From Helianthus annuus (lineage: Eukaryota; Streptophyta; Magnoliopsida; Asterales; Asteraceae): a DNA stretch of 64,000 bases. Location of the stretch: the NCBI RefSeq assembly GCF_002127325.2, contig NC_035443.2, forward strand, positions 145,218,073 through 145,282,072, written 5' to 3'. The notes below the pieces were generated by a model, which did no database searches, had not been told where the DNA came from, and saw only the letters and a list, made by a program, of their open reading frames with translations. The translations under genes were made by a program, and so were the position numbers. Positions 13,050 to 22,613 of the stretch are shown here, piece by piece; within the stretch, counting starts at the first letter, position 1; each line of letters opens with the position of its first letter.

Positions 13050-14151
13050 CGTTACCCTCAACCTAGTACTTTGAGTCAGCAAGGATGCAATCCTAAAGGT
13101 TTGGATTATTGAAAGATAATTAATTAAGTTATTAATGCGTAATGTGGTAGGCCCCTCTTTTGAAGGTGACATTACCCTCGGCTAGTAGTCTGAGTCAGCA
13201 GGGATACAGTCCTAAGTAGTCGTGTTAAAGTTTTAATAGTAGTTTACATATGAGGGGATCAAAGAGTTTGGACCCCCGCCATCCAATACCAGTGGGTATT
13301 GAAGGAGGTCATACTAAATTTGACCCAGGTCCTTACAGGATCTATACACTGAACAAGGCAAGACTCTTACCAAACCATTCCCTTAACTCCCGACCAGGTA
13401 GCCAATATATCTCCATATAGACCGTGGAGATATGAATGGTGAAAATCTTTTATTTTATATAGACAGTAAAATAATGTTAAGACACCACGAACAAATGATA
13501 AGGAAGATTCAACTTCAACATAAGAAACTAGTTATTAAAGTCAGTAATACATAACCAAATAAAAAGTACGAAAAGATTAAAAATAAAAAGTATTACACTA
13601 GACACTTGTCTTCACCAAGTGATGTAAGAGACTTAGGCAAATATGGCCTTTGATTGTCAAGAACTATTACGATCAATCTTGGATCCCGAGACCACTCACA
13701 CACTCTATGATGGATGATGGATGATGGTGGTGGATGTGGGTTGTGATGCTGGTGGTGGGTGGGTGAAGTATGAGAGAGGTGGTGTGCCAAGGGATGGTTT
13801 GCAAATGAGCCAAGCACCCCTATTTATAGCCTGCACAGAAGCCCGGACACGGCCCCGTGTCCACCCATCTTCTCTTTCTTCATTAATTGCAGTTTGTCTA
13901 CATTACTTGACTACGCCCCCGTGTCCGCTGGGCACGACCCCATGTGCAGAAGCGTATCTGTACTATCAAGATTTCCCCAGATTCTGCGAATCTTAGAGTT
14001 GACCACGGCCCCGTGTCCGGTGGGCACGCCCCCGTGGTGGGTGATAGAAGCTTCTACAGCTTTGTCTTTTCTGCAGACACTTGGGCACGCCCCTGTGCTC
14101 ATTGAGCACGAGGCGTGTTCAGCCTTCTGTTATCTTGTTTTTGCTTGGGAG

Positions 14152-14711
14152 TAGGGCTGGCATATCGTGTATACCCGTACACGATAAGACACGACACGAT
14201 AAGACACGATACACGAAATACCATACACGAACACGACACGATAACTTATCGTGTCCTTTTTTTCAAACACGAACACGAACACGACACGAAAACACGAAAA
14301 TTACCTGTTAATACCTGTTAACGAACACTAGAATAATCATGTATTAACGGGTATCTAACAGGTAAACAGGTATTAACATGTATTAACGGGTATCTAACTA
14401 TCTAACAGGTATTAACATGTATTAACAGGTATCTAACAGGTAAACAGGTATCTTAACGGGTATCTAACATGTAAACAGGTATCTTACCCACTCGATGTTT
14501 AAGTGTTAGCATGTATTAACGCTATACACGAACAGACACGATAAGACACGAAAACACGAAACGCTATACACGAACACGACACGAAAATTAAAAGGTTATT
14601 TCGTGTCTACCTGTTTAGTACACGATACCTGTTAAGGTCATACACGATACCTGTTAAGGTCGTGTAGGTTCGTGTCGTGTATTCGTGTATCGTGTAAAAT
14701 TGCCAGCCCTA
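14152..14711. mobile_element. hAT-type MITE with 8-bp target duplication
   Basis: The ends TAGGGCTGGCA and TGCCAGCCCTA are perfect 11-bp inverted repeats. CTTGGGAG is duplicated on both sides (14144-14151 and 14712-14719). The 560-bp interior is built from ACACGA and GTATTAACGGGTATCTAAC repeats with no gene. It is inserted in the LTR-like sequence at 9842-14930. Confidence 0.93.
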
Positions 14712-14935
14712 CTTGGGAGAATGCTGTCGAGAGGTCGGGCATGCCATGTTTATTACTTTTCTTGTATTTATGTTAGATTTAGCTGCCTTTTTGCTTCTTT
14801 TGTTCATTTGAGCTCATTTAATCCTGAAAATACAAAAGGAAGACAAAAACACACTTTTTCCAACATTAGTACTAAAAAGGGTTAGTTTTATGCCACAATT
14901 GATGTAATTTATATGTTGCATTTTGCACACATTAA

Positions 14936-14987
14936 TGGACAACATTGTTAATCCTCGGTTAAGAAAGTTAACTGACAATGTTGTCCA
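14936..14987. repeat. 52-nt perfect-arm hairpin
   Basis: TGGACAACATTGT (14936-14948) and ACAATGTTGTCCA (14975-14987) are exact 13-bp inverted arms around a 26-nt loop. It lies just right of the nested LTR boundary in copy 2. It may be a terminal structure of the insertion or a short MITE relic. Confidence 0.6.
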
Positions 14988-15613
14988 CCCCATACAGCTA
15001 TACTTTATTGACAACAAACCTCAATAATGTTTTTGTATGTTATGGCGTTATAAATTTGATGGAAGTTTAGGATAAGTCAATGAGATTTTACTCAATGAAA
15101 TGGACTATATACTCACTTAAGGATTTTGCCTATTTCATTGAGCGAAATCTTACTGACAGCCAAACTGAATTTCAAAAAAACTTTTTTGGGGTTGAAGATA
15201 TTTGATGTTTGGGTTTTTTGGCGTTTCTAATGCGAATGGGTTATATGAAATATGGCGTTTGGGTTTTTGTGTGTGTTTTTAACTGAAGGTCTGAGATGTT
15301 GTATATATAGGATTTTTTGGCGTTTTTTTAGACGGGATTTTACTATAATTAAGTTTGGCGTTTTATATTTAATGGCGTTTTACTTAGAATGGTCTGTGAT
15401 TTTTGTTTTTTGGCGTTTTATTTCATGAGATGGCGTTTTGTGTGGAGTAGTCAAAAGACCCTTTTTACCCTTAATGAAGCGCGTCTACGTAATAAAATTG
15501 ATGTTATTTACGAAAACACCACCGCGCCAATCTAGTCCATAGATTGTTTTGATCGGACGATCGTTAAGCGTTCTCACCGTTCTCACACTTTCTATCGTTT
15601 TCTCTAAATCCCG

Positions 15614-15617
<4 letters not shown>

Positions 15618-15660
<43 letters not shown>

Positions 15661-15669
15661 TTTGAACGA

Positions 15670-15710
<41 letters not shown>
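15618..15710. repeat. Microsatellites: (TA)n then (ATT)n
   Basis: A TA run of about 18 units borders the right end of copy 2 (15618-15653). After a short spacer an ATT run of about 13 units follows (15671-15710). Confidence 0.95.
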
Positions 15711-15715
<5 letters not shown>

Positions 15716-16181
15716 TTGAGTCTAGTTTTTTTTTGGCTCAGTTTTTTTTTCCACTTTTAAAAAAATACAAAACCAAACCGTCGGTTTTTTGTGTGGTTCA
15801 GTTATGTCGGTGAGTTTGGTTACATATTGATCAATCATTTTTCTTCACAACCCTACATTGTGGCTGGGAGTGTGAATTTCTGGCATGATATGAGCTTAAT
15901 ACGAACTTCACAGGACTGAGTTAAATCTAAACGGGTTCAGGTCATTTTTTGAGGTAAATAATAAACCTTCAAAATAGCTCTCCAAATTCAAAAACATGCG
16001 GGAAATGAAAGGAAGCTGGTTTGTGGCAAGATACTATTGGTAGGTCTCCATATTGAGTTGTTATCGTACGTCGCCTTTCCAAAATTGATTCTAACGTAGG
16101 TTTGAATAGGGATGTGATAAGTCTTACGGGCAAATTTCAACGTTGGCTCTATTAGGCTTCATGGAAGCCTATTAAAAAACC
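15711..16181. other. Spacer, no gene seen
   Basis: This stretch holds T-rich tracts and an AACCAAACCG/CGGTTTTTTG-rich part (15760-15830) like a hAT-MITE interior. No convincing frame, splice signal or paired ends were found. Confidence 0.35.
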
Positions 16182-16184
16182 TAA

Positions 16185-16499
16185 GGTAGCGTTCGTTTCA
16201 TGGAATGGAATGGAATGGAATTAGGAAGTTTTTCTTTATAAATTGATCTTGGTTGGGGGAGGGAGGAATTTGAAATCCCATGAATTTCTTTAATCAATGA
16301 AATTTGTGACTATTTCAACATTCCTTAGAAATCCTTCACTCTAATGAAGGAATGGAATGGAATGTTGAAATAGTCACAAATTTCATTGATTAAAGAAATT
16401 TATGGGATTTCAAATTCCTCCCTCCCCCAACCAAGATCAATTTTACAAAGAAAAACTTCCTAATTACATTCCATTCCATTCCATGAAACGAACGCTACC
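16185..16499. mobile_element. Foldback MITE: near-perfect hairpin of 315 bp
   Basis: The left half (from GGTAGCGTTCGTTTCATGG) is the reverse complement of the right half (to CCATGAAACGAACGCTACC), with only a few mismatches along arms of about 145 bp and a short centre near 16330-16350. TAA flanks both ends (16182-16184 and 16500-16502), which suits a PIF/Harbinger 3-bp duplication. A transcript would fold into one long stem and could feed small-RNA production; that is an inference. Confidence 0.9.
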
Positions 16500-16643
16500 T
16501 AAGGGTTAGGAAGTTTTGGAGCATAATCTCAACTTATTGATCCTTAACTTGATGAAAAAAAAAAACATGGGCACCAAACGACGACGCAATGGTTGCGTGA
16601 AAACATCGTGGCAACAAGGTGATGATAATTAGGGTATGGTAAC

Positions 16644-16789
16644 TATAGGCGGAGCTTTTTGTGGCCCGGGAAGCCCGACACCTACTGATTTTTCGCTCGT
16701 ATTTTTAGTCATACCAATTATTTTAGTGTAAAATATTGGATTTTTAAGAGTTTCGCTCCACTAATTTTTCGTTCAAGCTTTGCCACTGA
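16644..16789. mobile_element. Short hAT-like element of the CAGTGGCGGA-ended family
   Basis: The left end reads TATAGGCGGAGCTTTTTG and the right end CAAGCTTTGCCACTG, inverse of each other with mismatches. Flanks ATGGTAAC and TAGGTAAC match at six of eight bases, a decayed 8-bp duplication. No coding content. Confidence 0.5.
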
Positions 16790-17000
16790 ATAGGTAACAA
16801 GAGCTATACTATGACGACAAAAATATGGTAGTGTCAAAAAAAACCTAAAAACTATATAAAATCATAATAATACACACGAATTGCATCTCTAGAACAATAT
16901 GAAAACGAGAACATAAATCAAGTTCACTAAGTTGTCTCACAATTGGATGATGGGATTGGGAATGAGGGCTCTGTTACAACGTAAAGATGAGGAGTGGCGG

Positions 17001-17302
17001 CAGGGCTGACTCTGAGAATTCGTGTACCCTGTTCGAGCTCGAAAAAATATGCCCTTAGACTTTGACGGAATTGGGTATTGGGCTCACTAAAGGTTTAAAC
17101 CTAATGCCAAGGGGGTTAATAACTAATCTAAACCATAAGAATAGTTTTGTAAGCGGTCCTATGCTGGTGTTTGTATGGGTGTACGCTATTAAAAAAAATA
17201 TTTTACATATACATATCAGGTTTTTTTCATAAAAAAACGTGCCCCTCAAAATATCGGGCCCTGGCCGGTGGTCCTCCCCGCCCACCCCTAGGGCAGGCCA
17301 TG
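17001..17302. mobile_element. hAT-like MITE, 302 bp
   Basis: AGTGGCGG is duplicated exactly on both sides (16993-17000 and 17303-17310), an 8-bp target duplication. The ends CAGGGCTGACTCTG and the inverse of CCTAGGGCAGGCCATG are related but decayed. The target itself (AGTGGCGGAC) looks like the end of the short hAT family seen elsewhere here, suggesting nesting. Confidence 0.75.
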
Positions 17303-17462
17303 AGTGGCGGACTCACTAATTTCTTTCATGGGGGTGGAAATTTTTGAGGTCGTTTGTTCATCGTAATATAATTTTTTTTTTGGTACGGTCCGGTTCGGTT
17401 TGTATCAGAGCGGGTCGGGTCACATAAAAAATTTTTGGTACGGTCCGGTTAGTTTGATAATC

Positions 17463-18728
17463 AAATGCCCGGATAGTCCCTGTAGTTTGACATTTTTCAC
17501 CTTTAGTCCATAACTTTCTAAAATTACCTCTATAGTCCCCAACTTTTCAATTTTCGTTCCCGGATAGTCCCTAAGCACGGATGGAGATTAGTTTTTTTAG
17601 TTAAGTGAGTGTAAAATTACTAAAATGCCCTTGTTATTAAAAAACTAACTTAAAAAATAAAACGAAATATATTTAAATCAAGTGGGGCCACCTTTATCCT
17701 ACCCCTACCCTATCCCACCCCTACCCCCTCTCCCCTTTCTCTCTTCCTCTTCTTGCAAGAATCAAACCACCACCACCACTTCATTTTCCCCACCCTCACC
17801 ACCATTCACCACCGTCTCCACATTTCACCACCACCTTCAGAACCCCCCCTCTCTATCTCTCTAAAGTCTAAACCATGGATTGTTATTCAAAAAATCAAAA
17901 TGGACACGTGATAATGTGAAGCGGTGGAAGGCAGCACTAAAAGAGGTTGGTAATTTGAAGAGGAGTGTTGTGTCAGGGTATGCTTCATTATCTCTTTTAT
18001 GCATCTCTTTGCATATTTAATTTGAAAAAAATGAGTGACTAGCAAAAGTGAATCTCTTTATCTGAATGTATTGGGCTTTTAATGTCTTGCTCTGAATATG
18101 TTCAATTTCCTTGTTTTTCATACAGGTATGAAACCACCTTTATTCCAAATATTGTTGAAAAAATTCACTCTCAACTAGGTTTGAAACTCCGACTGGTTTA
18201 ACTGGAATAGAGACTCGAGCTTAACGTATTAATTCTTGGTTGAATGATGAGGGGCCTGGTTCTCCGGTTCTAGCTATCTGTGGTATGGGAGGAAGTGGCA
18301 AGACAACACTTGCCAAACACAAATTTTACTCAAATAAGCATAAGTTTGACAGTAGCAGTTTTCTTGAAAACATTGAGAATCAATCTGATGGCTTGCTTGG
18401 TGAGTGATGAATGTGAAGAGGAAGAAGAAGATAGGGGGTAGGGTGAGGGTGGGGTAGGTTGTGGGACCCATTTGAAATTTGACTTACTAATTAGATTTTT
18501 ATTTTTTTTTATTTATTAAATGCTCAGATAGTCCCTATGGTTTGCCCTTTTTAAAGAAAGGGTATTTTTGTCTTTTCACACTTTTTTTAACTGAGAAAAC
18601 TAACTGATGTTAGGTACAGGGACTATCCAGGAACGAAAATTGAAAAGTTGAGGACTATAGCTGTAATTTTAAAAAGTTAGGGACTAAAGGTAAAAAAAGA
18701 GGAAACCACAGGGACTATCCGGGCATTT
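17463..18728. mobile_element. Pack-MULE-like element carrying resistance-gene DNA
   Basis: Long inverted repeats of about 130 bp bound the element: AAATGCCCGGATAGTCCCTG at the left and CAGGGACTATCCGGGCATTT at the right, continuing into matching GGACTAWAGG and AACTTTTCAATTTTCGTTCC blocks. Such ends are common among plant Mutator-like elements. No 9-bp duplication was recognisable. The interior holds a fragment of a TIR-NBS-LRR gene instead of a transposase. Confidence 0.75.
17915..18405 (+). pseudogene. Captured TIR-NBS-LRR (NB-ARC) gene fragment
   Basis: The first block reads KRWKAALKEVGNLKRSVVSG and ends at a GT donor (17978). A 148-bp intron ends in CAG at 18125. The second exon reads YETTFIPNIVEKIHSQLGLKL, a linker typical of TIR-NBS proteins. 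After a frameshift near 18190 and a stop, the frame continues GIETR...RINSWLNDE and VLAICGMGGSGKTTLAKH, which contains the P-loop (GMGGSGKTT, 18282-18308) of the nucleotide-binding domain, then KFDSSSFLENIENQSDGLLG. The retained intron shows capture from genomic DNA. It cannot encode a functional receptor. Confidence 0.88.
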
Positions 18729-18772
18729 AACTCTTTATATAATAAAAAAGGTATGTCAAACATTATTACAAA

Positions 18773-19070
18773 CTAGTCGTTTACCCGCGCGATGCGGCGG
18801 GAAACATATAACTTAGGTTGGTGAGTTTAGGCCTATATGAGGATGTAGTTTCCGTTGTGGCGTTCGACGACGACGGTGGCAGTGTAGCAGAACGTGAGGG
18901 TCGGTTGCGGCCTTCTTCAGCGGCGGAGAAACAGCGGTGTACGGCGATTGGTGGTTATTATGTGACGGCCGGTTACCGGCTTCAGAAAAAAACAAAGAAA
19001 ATTGTGTGAGGCCTTCGGCAGTGGCGAAGCTTGACGTTTTTTATGGGGGGTGGGGGGTGGGGGGTGAAAA
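18773..19070 (-). mobile_element. Helitron 3' end (minus strand), 5' extent unknown
   Basis: Read on the minus strand, a CCCGC...GCGGG stem-loop (plus 18783-18802) is followed by ACGA and CTAG|T (plus 18773-18776), as in the Helitron at 25141-25821. The adjoining 18800-19020 is unusually GC-rich (CGACGACGACGG, GCGGCGGAG), suggesting captured gene sequence, possibly a leader. The opposite end was not found, so the stated right limit is only a minimum. Confidence 0.55.
19045..19067 (+). repeat. G-run cluster (possible G-quadruplex)
   Basis: Three runs of six G separated by single T bases, GGGGGGTGGGGGGTGGGGGG, stand alone in AT-rich DNA. The pattern could fold as a quadruplex on the plus strand; this is inferred from sequence only. 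Confidence 0.6.
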
Positions 19071-19538
19071 TGTATATACCCAAAACTTTCTAATACGAAT
19101 ACCCTATCATCTAATTGATAAAAAAACAACAAAAAATTAATTTAAATGCCCAAACACCCAAAACCCTTTTGATACTCGCAACAGCTTGATGATGCATTTG
19201 ATTAGATAAGATTGCGCCACTCATTTCTTTACAGAGAACTATCTTGTTCAAAAAAAAAAAAAACAAATGGAATAAACATTAATCATTAAAGTGTACACCA
19301 GCACCATTTGGCTACACCTAATCAAGATACATAGACTTATTAAGATATTAGAATTATGTATCGGAAGTTCTTTGTTGCGTCAAACCACAGGTTCAACCTC
19401 TACCCTGCATATACCAAACAAACTTGCGATTAGTTTATGCACAGCTATTCATAATCATTTTATCATGAAATAAGGATACCTGAATAAATGTCTCGCTCGA
19501 CCAATAGTTTCCCTTGACGCATTATGCAAGGTTCGCTC
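19071..19538. other. Spacer with possible exon-like pieces, not identified
   Basis: No long frame. On the minus strand a stretch near 19500-19545 ends in a plausible donor (TTCAG|GTATCC), and another near 19395-19410 begins after a CAG acceptor. Neither translation is recognised, so they may be fragments captured by the neighbouring Helitron. Confidence 0.25.
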
Positions 19539-19775
19539 GGTCCAACAACTCAAGCAAATGTTTTCTATGTTTTTTAGGGGGAAAATGGGTGGATCTCTCC
19601 ACAGGGCATACAAGACACAGGTCATTGGCGGAAGCCCGCCAAATTTAACATATAAAGTTTTTTATATGTTAAATATGGCGAGCTGCCGCCAATAACCTAT
19701 GTTTTGTATGCCCTGGGAGAGAAGCACCCATGTTCCCCCTAAAATGCAAAGAAAACATTTGCTTGAGTTGTTGGA
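19539..19775. repeat. Long hairpin with arms of about 115 bp
   Basis: CCAACAACTCAAGCAAATG at the left is matched by CATTTGCTTGAGTTGTTGG at the right, and pairing continues through AGGGGGAA, GGGCATACAA and ATTGGCGG blocks to a centre near 19656. Arm identity by eye is roughly 85-90%. No terminal duplication or gene. It resembles a foldback MITE or an inverted gene-fragment duplication. Confidence 0.85.
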
Positions 19776-19779
19776 TAGA

Positions 19780-20200
19780 TTACACATGCTCAGTTTTTGC
19801 ATCACAGCCTCAAACACTTTCAGTTCAGATAGATTACACAGGCTCAGTTTTTGCATCACAACCTCAAAACACTTTTAGTTCAGACAGATTAAGAACACAA
19901 GCTCAGCTTATGCATCATAGACTCAACACTTTTAGTTCAGACAGATTAAGAACACAAGCTCAGCTTTTGCATCACAGCCACAAACACTTTCAGTTCAGAC
20001 AGATTAAGAACACAAAATCCGGAGTACACAACAAGAGTAATTTGCCACTAAACTTAAACAACCTTTAAAGCATGATGTACACGTGTTTTAAGCACAAGAA
20101 ACAAATATGTAACCTCACAGGCTCAGCTTATGCATCATAGCCTCAAACACTTTCAGTTCAGACATATTAAGAACACAAGCTCAGCTTATGTTTATAGAGA
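19780..20200. repeat. Tandem repeats of about 58 bp
   Basis: The unit contains CACAAGCTCAGCTTATGCATCA, then TAGCCTCAAACACTTT and CAGTTCAGACAGATTAAGAA. About four head-to-tail copies lie at 19783-20010 and another at 20118-20190. The same unit recurs inside both halves of the following inverted-repeat structure (20848-21000, 22722-22870). Confidence 0.85.
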
Positions 20201-20615
20201 CTGCAGCAAGCAAGCTGTCTTTCAGACAACAGTAAAATGTTGCTTTTACAGCTGTAGACGTAAAAGCAATACGAGAAACAACGCAAGATCCAGATGCAAA
20301 GAGTCGATATATTCTGAAATCGAAGTAAAATAGTTGTTAGGTTCATGTTTTGAAAGTAGGATTTAGTTCAAAAGAGATAAACTTACAAGTCTTTAAAGCC
20401 CATTGTACAAACCTGTTAAGCACAAGTGTTGAAAACTTGTTTTCCATGTTGAAAACTTGTTTTCCACCTGGTACCCACGCGGATCATATAATGGTTAACT
20501 TGACCCGTTTTTAGTTTAATGGATCCTATATAAAGTTTCATTCAATCTATCTATCAACACCTGAAGACTCAGACATGTAATTGAGGAAAGTGTGAACACA
20601 ACTACGGGTAAAGCC

Positions 20616-20741
20616 ATGGCTGCAACACATGGTTGCAAAGTGAGAACTATGCAACCTGGATATTGCCCCGCCAAGATGCTACTCGGATCTTCTATGTACC
20701 CTCAAAATACAATCATCATCACAGTCTATTGTGTTATGTAA
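20616..20741 (+). other. Small ORF (41 codons) downstream of the left-arm TATA, copy A
   Basis: The frame starts MAATHGCKVRTMQPGYCPAK and ends at TAA, 80 bp after the inward TATA box of the left arm. The same frame is conserved in copy B. It has no recognised family and might be chance. It is listed because the two copies agree and because promoter spacing is plausible. Confidence 0.2.
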
Positions 20742-21036
20742 CCCCGCTTTAAAGCATGATGTACAAGAGTAATTTTCCACTAAACTTAAACAACCTTTAA
20801 AGCATGATGTAAAAGTGTTTTAAGCACAAGAAACACATATGTAACCTCACAGGCTCAGCTTATGCATCATAGCCTTAACAGTTTCAGTTCAGACATATTA
20901 AGAACACAAACTCAGCTTATGCATCATAGAGTCGACACTTTCAGTTCAGACAGATTAAGAACACAAGCTCAGCTTTTGCATCACAGCCTCAAACACTTTC
21001 AGAATGGACATAGAATGGACAGGTGAAACTACCTGC

Positions 21037-21212
21037 TTGATCCTCAGACGCAAATCCTGAACCAAAATAAACAAATACTTTATAAAGTTTCACACTTGCA
21101 CAATCGAATCGAATTCTTGAAACCGTTTAACCGAACTTACTCTTGAGATTAGCAAAAAGATTCTCGTTAACGAATCTTGACGTCTCCGGTCCACCATGTC
21201 CCTCATAGACAA
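21037..21212 (-). pseudogene. PP2C exon fragment, copy A
   Basis: On the minus strand, 21212-21141 encodes VYEGHGGPETSRFVNENLFA and ends at a GTAAGT donor. After an intron of about 84 bp a CAG acceptor leads to RFASEDQ at 21056-21037. There the exon is cut by a deletion that fuses it to CAGGTAG further on. The sequence matches plant clade-D PP2C phosphatases, where the metal site is normally DGHGG; here the first D is E. Confidence 0.82.
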
Positions 21213-21529
21213 CATTCAAATAAATATAAATATTAATAAAAAATTTAAATAACATTCAAATAATTTTTTCAACAACTAAACCAGTAACCCTAGTTTGGAC
21301 TTATCCAACTAAAAAACATTTTTAATGAACTCCCTAACAATCACAGACAAAATATCCAAACCAGTAACCAAAAAAATTAAACCACAGTCAAATAAACCCT
21401 AGTAAATAAACAAAAAATTTAAACAAAAAAAATAAACACTGGTTAATAAACAAAAAATTTAAACAAAAAAAATAAACCCTCGTTAACCACAGTCAAATTC
21501 TATAAATTTAAACAAAAAATCAAGAATAG

Positions 21530-21870
21530 ATCTACTTACAAAGAACAGATCTACTACAAAGAACAGATCTACAACAAAGAACAGATCTACTACAAAAAAT
21601 TTAAATAAAAAAAATAAACCCTCGTTAACACTCGTTAACCACAGTCAAATTCGTTAACCGAGAACAGATCTACTACAAAGAACAGATCTACTACAAAGAA
21701 CAGATCTACTACAAATAACAGATCTACTACAAAGAACAGATCTACTACAAAGAACAGATCTACTACAAATAACCCTCGTTAACCCTCGTTAACCACAGTC
21801 AAATTCGTTAACCGAGAACAGATCTACTACAAAGAACAGATCTACTACAAATAACAGATCTACCACAAGC
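21530..21870. repeat. 18-bp minisatellite (AGATCTACTACAAAGAAC), copy A
   Basis: Blocks of three to seven direct copies of an 18-bp unit with a BglII-like AGATCT core lie at 21540-21600, 21664-21775 and 21814-21865. They are separated by a CTCGTTAACCACAGTCAAAT phrase, so there is a higher-order pattern. They lie in what would be introns of the minus-strand transcript. Confidence 0.9.
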
Positions 21871-22487
21871 ACCATCGTTGACGAACCCACAACCAAAAGA
21901 AAGATCTGAAACATTACCCATTGAAGATTCAAATAACAAAAAAATAAATAAGATATGGTAACAATAAAGAAAGATCTGAAACATTACCCTGAAATAGTGT
22001 CGGATCTCTTGAGATAGTGTTGGATCTTGTAAAGCCACCAGGAAAGAAGCCAAAGAAATCGATGTTGTGTCGGATCTGGTGTCGGATCTGGTGTCGGATC
22101 TGGTGTCGGATCTGATGTCGTCAACGATGGAGGAGTCGTGGAGGAGCGGTGGAGGAGCGGTGGATGAAATGAAGGTTAGGGTTAGGGTTTGTAGAGAAAC
22201 GTGGAGTGTCTGGATGGATGAAACAAAATTGTGGATAGATAGATTGAATGAAACTTTATATAGGATCCATTAAACTAAAAACGGGTCAAGTTAACCATTA
22301 CATGATCCGCGTGGGTACCAGGTGGAAAACAAGTAGATCTATTATTTGTAGTAGATCTGCTTTATAAAGTAGTAAGTATAGATAGATCTGGAAGAATACT
22401 TTTAGATCTGTGAATCTGTGATAATACTTTTACAACTGGAAGACTCAGACATGTAATTGAGAGATGAACACAACTACGGGTAAAGCC

Positions 22488-22613
22488 ATGGCTGCAACAC
22501 ACGGTTGCAAAGTGAGAACTATGCAACCTGGATATTGCCCCGCCAAGATGCTACTCGGATCTTCTATGTACCCTCAAAATACAATCATCATCACAGTCTA
22601 TTGTGTTATGTAA
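22488..22613 (+). other. Small ORF (41 codons), copy B
   Basis: This is the duplicate of the frame at 20616-20741, with at most one silent difference noticed. Copy B lacks the adjoining plus-strand promoter arm. Duplication alone could explain its conservation. Confidence 0.2.

Larger units (their letters stand above)
9842..14930 (-). mobile_element. Probable solo LTR or LTR-like insertion, interrupted twice
   Basis: Sequence at 9842-10247 continues at 13055-14151 and 14720-14930 once the nested elements are removed; CCTCTTTTGAAGGTGAC is present near both sides of the inner insertion (10228, 13156). The minus strand has a TATA box (plus CTATTTATAG, 13820-13829) with a leader running left, as in an LTR read on that strand. 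The right end near 14925 and left end near 9842 are approximate and no target duplication was found, so the LTR call is tentative. Confidence 0.45.
8131..15619 (+). mobile_element. GGCGTTT-array element, copy 2, split by nested insertions
   Basis: The left end (8141-8200) repeats copy 1 almost word for word, including GTGAGAACGGTGAGAACGCT. The right end (about 15550-15615) matches copy 1's right end with few changes. It lies in the same orientation directly after copy 1 across a 10-bp TA tract. GGCGTTT occurs about 16 times, in 8320-9725 and 15220-15440; the middle is displaced by LTR and hAT insertions (about 9842-14930). Copy 2's right end runs into (TA)n at 15618. Confidence 0.72.

Noticed and set aside
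18813..19140. Frames on both strands near the Helitron end
   Set aside because: GC-rich captured-looking DNA; overlapping frames on both strands without a family match.
22171..22192. Telomere-like GGTTAGGGTTAGGGTTT
   Set aside because: Only two to three units, duplicated at 24355 as part of the A/B duplication and located in a transcript leader; not a telomeric array.
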